Assembly: GCA_026987795.1 (NCBI GenBank)
Contig: JALSMF010000424.1
Location: 1-7,338 of the forward strand
Length of the DNA: 7,338 nucleotides
Reading direction: 5' to 3'
From: Bacteroidales bacterium
GTDB taxonomy: Bacteria; Bacteroidota; Bacteroidia; Bacteroidales; JAADGE01
Shown: positions 5,365 to 7,338 of the stretch, one piece after another
How positions within the stretch are numbered: the first letter of the stretch is position 1
How the letters are laid out: each line of letters opens with the position of its first letter
Program-made: the position numbers and the translations under genes
Notes under the pieces: generated by a model
What the model was told of the DNA's origin: nothing
Seen by the model: the letters and a program-made list of their open reading frames with translations, nothing else
Databases searched by the model: none

Positions 5365-7338
5365 ATGACTGATAAGTTTTATCCTTCGTCTTTAAAACAA
5401 ATACTGAAAATCATTCTTAATGAATATGATACAAAAAAAAGTATCTTTGGTATTTATGAAGAACTTTTTTTCAGACCGTCAGCCGATGATAATTTTCACT
5501 TCAAACGCTTCGGAAAACTTCTTGAAAACCCTATAGGTGTTGCAGCAGGTCCGCACACACAACTTTCGCAAAATATTGTTGCAGCCTGGCTTACCGGAGC
5601 AAGATATATTGAGCTTAAAACCGTACAAACCTTAGATGAGCTTGAAGTATCAAAACCTTGTATTGATATGCAGGACGAAGGTTATAATTGTGAATGGTCT
5701 CAAGAACTGAAAATTAATCAGTCGTTCAATGAATATCTCAATGCATGGATTTTAATTCATATTCTTAAAGATAAACTGAACATAGGAAGCAAATCAGAAC
5801 CCGGCTTTATTTTTAATATGAGTGTAGGTTATGATATGCAAGGAATTATGAAAGAAAATGTTCAGTGGTTCTTTGACAAAATGCAAGATGCATCCGAAGA
5901 TTTAAGTAAAAAAATCAATGAAATAAAAGATATTTATCCTAATGCGGAGAATCTTAACATAAGTCCAAAAATAACAGATAATATTACACTTTCTACAATG
6001 CACGGATGTCCGCCTGACGAGATTGAACAAATAGCGGAATATCTTATAGAAAAAAGAAATTTACACACAACGATAAAACTAAATCCTACCCTGATCGGGA
6101 AAAAAGACCTGAGAGAGATAATCGCCGACTCAGGTTTTAATACAGATGTTCCGGACGAAGCATTTGAACACGATGTTAAATATCCGGATGCTGTAAGTTT
6201 TATTGAAAGGCTTATAAAAAAAGCAAGCAATAAAAATGTATTCTTCGGTCTTAAACTCACTAACACTTTAGAAAGCATTAATAATAAAGAAATTTTTCCG
6301 AAAGAAGAAAAAATGATGTATGCAAGCGGAAAAGTTTTACATCCTATTTCAATAAATGTAGCACGTAAACTGCAAAATGATTTTTACGGTAAATTAGACA
6401 TATCTTTTTCGGGCGGTGCTGATGCTTTTAATATTAATGATATCGTAAACTGCGGTTTATATCCGGTTACAGTCAGTTCCGACCTGCTAAAACCGGGCGG
6501 CTACGGACGTCTGAAACAATACATTGAAAATTTAAGAACAGAAAATTCAGAGATATCAAAAGAAAACAAACTGCAAATACTTAATCGCTATGCTGACAAA
6601 GTAAAAAAAGACAAAAAGTATAAGAAAAAAAATATCAGAGATTTAAGCATTAAAACTCATACAAAACTGAATAAATTTGACTGCACTTTTGCCCCTTGCG
6701 AATTGACTTGTCCCACAAATCAAGGCATCCCTTCCTATATGTATTACACGGCAAAAGGAGATTTTAACAAAGCATACGAAGTTATCCTTGAAACCAACCC
6801 GTTTCCTAATGCTACCGGGATGGTTTGTGACCATACATGCCAAACAAAATGCACACGCATAAATTATGACAGTTCTCTGCGTATCAGAGATATAAAGCGT
6901 TTTGTTACAGAATATCATAATACACATTTAAATAATGAAATTTGTGTTGCCGACAGCTTCATACAAGAAAATTTAAAAAAAATTAAGGTTGCCGTTATCG
7001 GTGCCGGTCCTTCCGGAATGTCAGCTGCTTATTTTTTGAATAAAGCAGGTTTTGAAGTTGAAATTTTTGAAGCAAAAGAAAAAGCAGGAGGAATGGTTAC
7101 TGCGGCAATTCCTGAATTCAGGCTTGGTGATGCGGCAGATATTGATATAAATAATATAGAAAATGAAGGTGTAAAAATTCATTACGGATACAAAACAGAT
7201 AAAACAAAATTTGAAGAACTTCGCAAAAATTTCGATTATGTTTACATAGGTGCGGGAGCTCAAGATGCTGTTTCACTTATGATTGAAGGCGATAATGCTG
7301 AAGGTTTATTAAATCCGCTTTATTTTTTATATAACGTA
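5365..7338 (+). CDS. ygfK: YgfK-family FAD/Fe-S oxidoreductase, putative selenate reductase subunit (3' partial)
   Basis: The frame is open from the ATG at 5365 to the window edge, 658 codons; the E. coli protein is about 1030 residues, so roughly the last third is missing. Residues 1-430 form a TIM-barrel region like the dihydropyrimidine dehydrogenase/dihydroorotate dehydrogenase type, with AAGPHTQLSQN (60-70), IELKTVQTLDELE, TMHGCPPDEI and a late FSGGADA. A helical Fe-S domain follows, with Cys440, 445 and 449 (CTFAPCELTCP) and Cys488, 492 and 496 (CDHTCQTKC), as in glutamate synthase small subunit. FAD binding starts at GAGPSG (546-551), and a second dinucleotide strand has YIGAGAQ (627-633). 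The start matches the E. coli N-terminus around SIFGI. YgfK was annotated as a subunit of a molybdenum-dependent selenate reductase and linked to selenium-dependent molybdenum hydroxylases. Work on gut bacteria ties ygfK clusters to anaerobic urate/purine use. The actual reaction is not settled. Confidence 0.92.
   Translation, partial: MTDKFYPSSLKQILKIILNEYDTKKSIFGIYEELFFRPSADDNFHFKRFGKLLENPIGVAAGPHTQLSQNIVAAWLTGARYIELKTVQTLDELEVSKPCIDMQDEGYNCEWSQELKINQSFNEYLNAWILIHILKDKLNIGSKSEPGFIFNMSVGYDMQGIMKENVQWFFDKMQDASEDLSKKINEIKDIYPNAENLNISPKITDNITLSTMHGCPPDEIEQIAEYLIEKRNLHTTIKLNPTLIGKKDLREIIADSGFNTDVPDEAFEHDVKYPDAVSFIERLIKKASNKNVFFGLKLTNTLESINNKEIFPKEEKMMYASGKVLHPISINVARKLQNDFYGKLDISFSGGADAFNINDIVNCGLYPVTVSSDLLKPGGYGRLKQYIENLRTENSEISKENKLQILNRYADKVKKDKKYKKKNIRDLSIKTHTKLNKFDCTFAPCELTCPTNQGIPSYMYYTAKGDFNKAYEVILETNPFPNATGMVCDHTCQTKCTRINYDSSLRIRDIKRFVTEYHNTHLNNEICVADSFIQENLKKIKVAVIGAGPSGMSAAYFLNKAGFEVEIFEAKEKAGGMVTAAIPEFRLGDAADIDINNIENEGVKIHYGYKTDKTKFEELRKNFDYVYIGAGAQDAVSLMIEGDNAEGLLNPLYFLYNV

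Noticed and set aside
5934..7263. Three minus-strand open frames (5934-6278, 6643-6927, 7021-7263)
   Set aside because: All lie within the ygfK coding region. The plus frame has recognisable domains throughout, and their own products show no family motifs.
5365..7338. Possible selenocysteine codon (in-frame TGA) in ygfK, given the selenium link
   Set aside because: No in-frame stop of any kind occurs in the 658 visible codons, so there is no sign of recoding in this part.
1..7338. Mobile elements, CRISPR arrays, tRNA or rRNA genes
   Set aside because: I saw no transposase-like protein, regularly spaced repeats, or tRNA/rRNA-like conserved segments. Nearly all the sequence is taken up by seven coherent genes, six with readable domains beyond doubt and one partial at each end.

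Overview
The window looks like chromosomal DNA from an AT-rich member of the Bacteroidota. Three things support this. Putative promoters carry the TAnnTTTG -7 element typical of that phylum. The genes lack clear Shine-Dalgarno sequences. The signalling proteins have architectures common there: a membrane SpoIIE-type phosphatase with a coiled-coil linker, and a TPR sensor kinase of the LytS/His_kinase type paired with a LytTR regulator. The species cannot be told from the sequence.

Layout. The left end (2-1072, +) is the C-terminal part of a membrane-anchored SpoIIE/PP2C-type serine phosphatase whose N-terminus lies outside the window. It converges, across a short gap with a hairpin, on a two-gene minus-strand operon: a TPR histidine kinase (3775-1859) and its LytTR response regulator (1872-1114). 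These overlap by 14 nt, and the regulator appears to start with TTG. Upstream, also on the minus strand, is a second tight pair: a MocA-like nucleotidyltransferase (5280-4678) followed 5 nt later by a membrane TerB/DnaJ-domain protein (4672-3854). Divergent from this pair, across 84 bp holding two opposed promoter-like elements, is a large plus-strand gene starting at 5365. It runs open for 658 codons to the window end and is recognisable as YgfK, an FAD/Fe-S oxidoreductase subunit related to dihydropyrimidine dehydrogenase and glutamate synthase small subunit.

How they may work together. YgfK is a known marker of loci for selenium-dependent molybdenum hydroxylases and anaerobic purine use. 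A MocA-type enzyme cytidylylates molybdopterin for such hydroxylases. The divergent ygfK/mocA-like pair is therefore the most informative context here and predicts molybdenum hydroxylase or selenium genes beyond the right edge. The left half is a separate signalling module: two transmembrane sensors with different outputs (phosphatase and kinase), convergently placed. No RNA genes, CRISPR arrays or mobile elements were seen, and I found no clear evidence of a wholly new system.
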